9,428 nt of DNA from contig VBCP01000579.1 of the NCBI GenBank assembly GCA_005888925.1, positions 1 through 9,428 on the forward strand. The letters are read 5' to 3'. Source of the stretch: Betaproteobacteria bacterium. GTDB taxonomy: Bacteria; Pseudomonadota; Gammaproteobacteria; Burkholderiales; SG8-39. The notes below the pieces were generated by a model. It saw only the letters and a list, made by a program, of their open reading frames with translations. It did no database searches and was not told where the DNA came from. Below are positions 7,396 to 9,428 of this stretch, in pieces (within the stretch, counting starts at the first letter, position 1; each line of letters starts with the position of its first letter). Both the position numbers and the translations under genes were made by a program.

Positions 7396-8010
7396 CTACC
7401 GGCGAGCGGCTTCCTTCGTAAAAGGATAAAGCTTGCCCGTGTCCGCGGTGCGGCGGTTGTCGATCGGCATGAACACCGAACGCTCCAGCCAGAGCGCGAG
7501 CTTATGGGCGTCACGCCCGCGGGGCGTGCGCTGATCGTCCATATGACCGCGCACATAGGCGAGGCACGCCTCGTCCGTGAAGAGCCATTCATCTTCGGCA
7601 AGGCCCTCCGTTCCGCGCACGAATTGAGCGCCGTAGCGCGCCTCGAGCTTGGCCAGCTCGATCGCGGAAGGCGCTTCGCCCAGGATCGCGAAGATGTCCT
7701 GTGCAAAGACGCGCGAGGGCATGTCGCGCTCACCGTCGATCACGCGCACGCGGCGGTCTTCGAAGGCGCGGTAGTTGCCGTGCCAGCCCCGATAGAGGAA
7801 GCGCCGCGCCCACTGCGGCGCGTCGTCCATCGCCGCCTTGACCACGTAACGCGCAAACACGTACGCAATGATGGGAACATTGAGCACGCCGATGATCCGC
7901 GTGCGGGGATGCGCGATGAGAAAGACCACGAGCACGCAATAGGCGACGAATAGCACGGCGCCCAGCAGGGCACGAGTGCGCGCGGCGCGATCGATCGAGC
8001 CTTCTTCCAC
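7396..8010 (-). CDS. Two-helix membrane protein of unknown function, between OPT transporter and M14 peptidase
   Basis: The protein of 204 residues is not one I recognise. The start is taken as GTG 8010, one base after the TAG of the OPT gene; the frame stays open upstream but would run through the OPT gene, so it is a shadow there. No clear ribosome binding site is seen, which fits translational coupling. Two hydrophobic segments are evident: about 14-34 (ALLGAVLFVAYCVLVVFLIAH) and 38-57 (IIGVLNVPIIAYVFARYVV). They are followed by a soluble C-terminal region of about 145 residues with both acidic and basic stretches, several aromatic residues (WARRFLYRGWHGNYRAF, 67-83) and a predicted helix-rich part (ELAKLEARYGAQFV, 118-131). 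No catalytic motif stands out. Position suggests an accessory role for peptide uptake or processing, which is inference only. Confidence 0.75.
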   Translation of the reverse strand: MEEGSIDRAARTRALLGAVLFVAYCVLVVFLIAHPRTRIIGVLNVPIIAYVFARYVVKAAMDDAPQWARRFLYRGWHGNYRAFEDRRVRVIDGERDMPSRVFAQDIFAILGEAPSAIELAKLEARYGAQFVRGTEGLAEDEWLFTDEACLAYVRGHMDDQRTPRGRDAHKLALWLERSVFMPIDNRRTADTGKLYPFTKEAARR

Positions 8011-8011
8011 G

Positions 8012-9428
8012 CTAGCGCGCGAGCGACAGGAGCCCGATGATGCCGAGGGAAAGGAAGGCGAGCGCTTCGCCGGCGATGAGGCCGCCGCCGACGAGCGACA
8101 TAGTGTCCATGTCGCGCGGTTGATCCCTATCCTTTCCACGGCCGACGCGATCCGCGGCCCATCCCCACACCGAGGAGAAGACCCCGCCAAGGCCGTACCA
8201 CAGCGCGGTGGGGAACTCGACGAAGCCGCCGAGGCTGGAAGCGTAGGGGCCCGGCAGGATGATGGTGTCGAGCACGAAGTCGGCGGTCTTGGTCGCGGCG
8301 CTGCGGTCCTTCCATGCCTGGTAGGCGGCGCTGTGTCTCATCGCCACGCGCAGGAGCTGGATGACCAACCCGATCGCAATGCCAAGGGCCATGAGCTTGA
8401 GCGTGGTGGTCTCGGCGGAGGCGAGTCCTCGCAGCACGCCGGCGAACTTGTAGGTCATGGCGCTCTGCCAGTTGCCGGTCCTCATCTCCGGGTGCAGGAA
8501 GATATAGACCTTGAGAACCGGGTACGCAGCGAGGAAGAGCTTGGTGATGACGACGGCGAATACCGCTCCCATGAAGATGCCGATGACCTGGTAGCGGAAC
8601 TGGATGACGCGGTTCGTGCCCAGGCGCCAGCCGGTGGAGCGGTCCTGCTGCATGTCGGCGCCGACCACCGTACTGATGAGCAGGATCGAGCCGGCGAGGA
8701 GCCCCACCACCGGCTCCATGAGCCCGACCAGCGCCATCACCGTTACGCCCACGACGAAAGCGGAGGAGATCGGATTGCTGTCCGAGATGCCGACGCTGAT
8801 GCCGTTCACCAGCACGAAGACCGAAGCGAGCAGCACGCCCAGCACGGCATAGCCGACCGGCACGCCAAGGCTCGCCGACACCGCCACGACCGCCACCGCC
8901 CAGAAGGCGACCCAGAGCACGAGCTTGTGCGTATCAATTCTTTTCCACTCCTCGGTCTGCGCCGCCGGGGCCGCGCCTCCCACAGCACGATGGCGCGCCA
9001 GCGCCTCGCGCACGATCAGCGTGATGTCGACGATGGCGGCGCCGAGGATCGTGCCGAGCGAAATCAGGAAGCCGACCTTGCGCCAGGGATCGTTCGGGCC
9101 GAGCAGGCCGATCTCGCGCAGCCACGGCGTGAGCGCGAGGCCGGTCAGCCCGACGACGATCGCCGGCACGCCGATGCGCGCGCCGACGATCATGCCGGCG
9201 CCGAAGGTGGAGGCCGAGAAGCTGATCGCGCCCAGGAAGGCGATGCCGGCCTTCTCCGCGGCGAGCGTCAGCCCCGCGCCAAGCCCGAGTCCTGTGCCGA
9301 GGCGCGCGATCGAGCGGCGCAGCACGCGCGGGTCCGAGAGCGCGCGCAGGATGTTGGCCACCGCGAGGCCCGAGGGGTACTTGAGTTGCATGCGGTCGAC
9401 GACCAGCGGCGTGTAGAGCATGCCAAGG
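8012..9428 (-). CDS. OPT-family oligopeptide/metal-chelate transporter (5' part beyond right edge)
   Basis: Proton-coupled inner-membrane transporter. The visible 471 residues are highly hydrophobic with roughly ten membrane segments. The reading frame continues through the right edge, so the Met at 9421 is not the start; bacterial OPT proteins are usually 600-700 residues, leaving about 150-200 outside. Numbering from that Met, family signatures are QLKYPSGLAVANILRAL (12-28), like the LPFPSGTA box, SDSNPISSAFVVGV (213-226) and GADMQQDRSTGWRLGTNR (254-271), like the DLKTG..LGA.P box. A hydrophilic loop at about 141-165 (HRAVGGAAPAAQTEEWKR) separates two halves. OPT proteins carry tri- to pentapeptides, glutathione-type conjugates or metal-siderophore chelates; the ligand here is not determinable. 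It is followed after one base by the unknown two-helix protein and then the M14 carboxypeptidase. Confidence 0.9.
   Translation of the reverse strand, partial: LGMLYTPLVVDRMQLKYPSGLAVANILRALSDPRVLRRSIARLGTGLGLGAGLTLAAEKAGIAFLGAISFSASTFGAGMIVGARIGVPAIVVGLTGLALTPWLREIGLLGPNDPWRKVGFLISLGTILGAAIVDITLIVREALARHRAVGGAAPAAQTEEWKRIDTHKLVLWVAFWAVAVVAVSASLGVPVGYAVLGVLLASVFVLVNGISVGISDSNPISSAFVVGVTVMALVGLMEPVVGLLAGSILLISTVVGADMQQDRSTGWRLGTNRVIQFRYQVIGIFMGAVFAVVITKLFLAAYPVLKVYIFLHPEMRTGNWQSAMTYKFAGVLRGLASAETTTLKLMALGIAIGLVIQLLRVAMRHSAAYQAWKDRSAATKTADFVLDTIILPGPYASSLGGFVEFPTALWYGLGGVFSSVWGWAADRVGRGKDRDQPRDMDTMSLVGGGLIAGEALAFLSLGIIGLLSLAR

Noticed and set aside
8011..8190. N-terminal extension of the two-helix protein from an upstream Met at 8190
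   Set aside because: The extra 60 residues are out-of-frame translation of the OPT gene's end (Ser/Arg/Pro-rich), and the GTG right after the OPT stop is a better start.

Overview
The window is GC-rich (roughly two thirds G+C by eye), densely coded, and has strong GGAGG-type ribosome binding sites. Gene content (SoxCD-like sulfur oxidation enzyme, OPT transporter, ABC uptake system, exported M20 amidohydrolase, DUF2799-type lipoprotein) and the repeat motif suggest a betaproteobacterium, probably Burkholderiales-like. This taxonomic call is an inference; no rRNA or marker gene is present. Apart from one small lipoprotein gene, every gene lies on the minus strand, so transcription runs from high to low coordinates.

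Right part (9428 to 5711): a tightly packed run of an OPT-family oligopeptide/metal-chelate transporter (cut by the window edge), a 204-residue protein of unknown function with two predicted membrane segments, and an M14 zinc carboxypeptidase. Spacings of 1 and 11 bases suggest one operon that imports peptides or conjugates and breaks them down in the cytoplasm.

Middle (5710 to 2213): a 65-base gap holding a small palindrome, then a molybdopterin sulfite/sulfane dehydrogenase of the SoxC type overlapping by 14 bases a monoheme cytochrome that matches only the N-terminal half of SoxD. No soxXYZAB is visible. After a 132-base gap with a compound hairpin comes a secreted AbgB-like M20 amidohydrolase, which ends exactly where the oppositely oriented lipoprotein gene ends.

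Left part (2212 to 1): the plus-strand lipoprotein, a divergent 45-residue single-pass membrane protein, a 99-base inverted-repeat (REPIN/MITE-like) element, and an ABC uptake pair (periplasmic binding protein and permease, the latter running off the left edge).

I found no clear new defence, RNA or mobile system. The most interesting points are the two related short palindromic elements (1644-1742 and 5687-5711), both placed exactly at the stop codon of a minus-strand gene, the unknown protein coupled to the OPT transporter, and the stand-alone SoxC with a one-heme SoxD.
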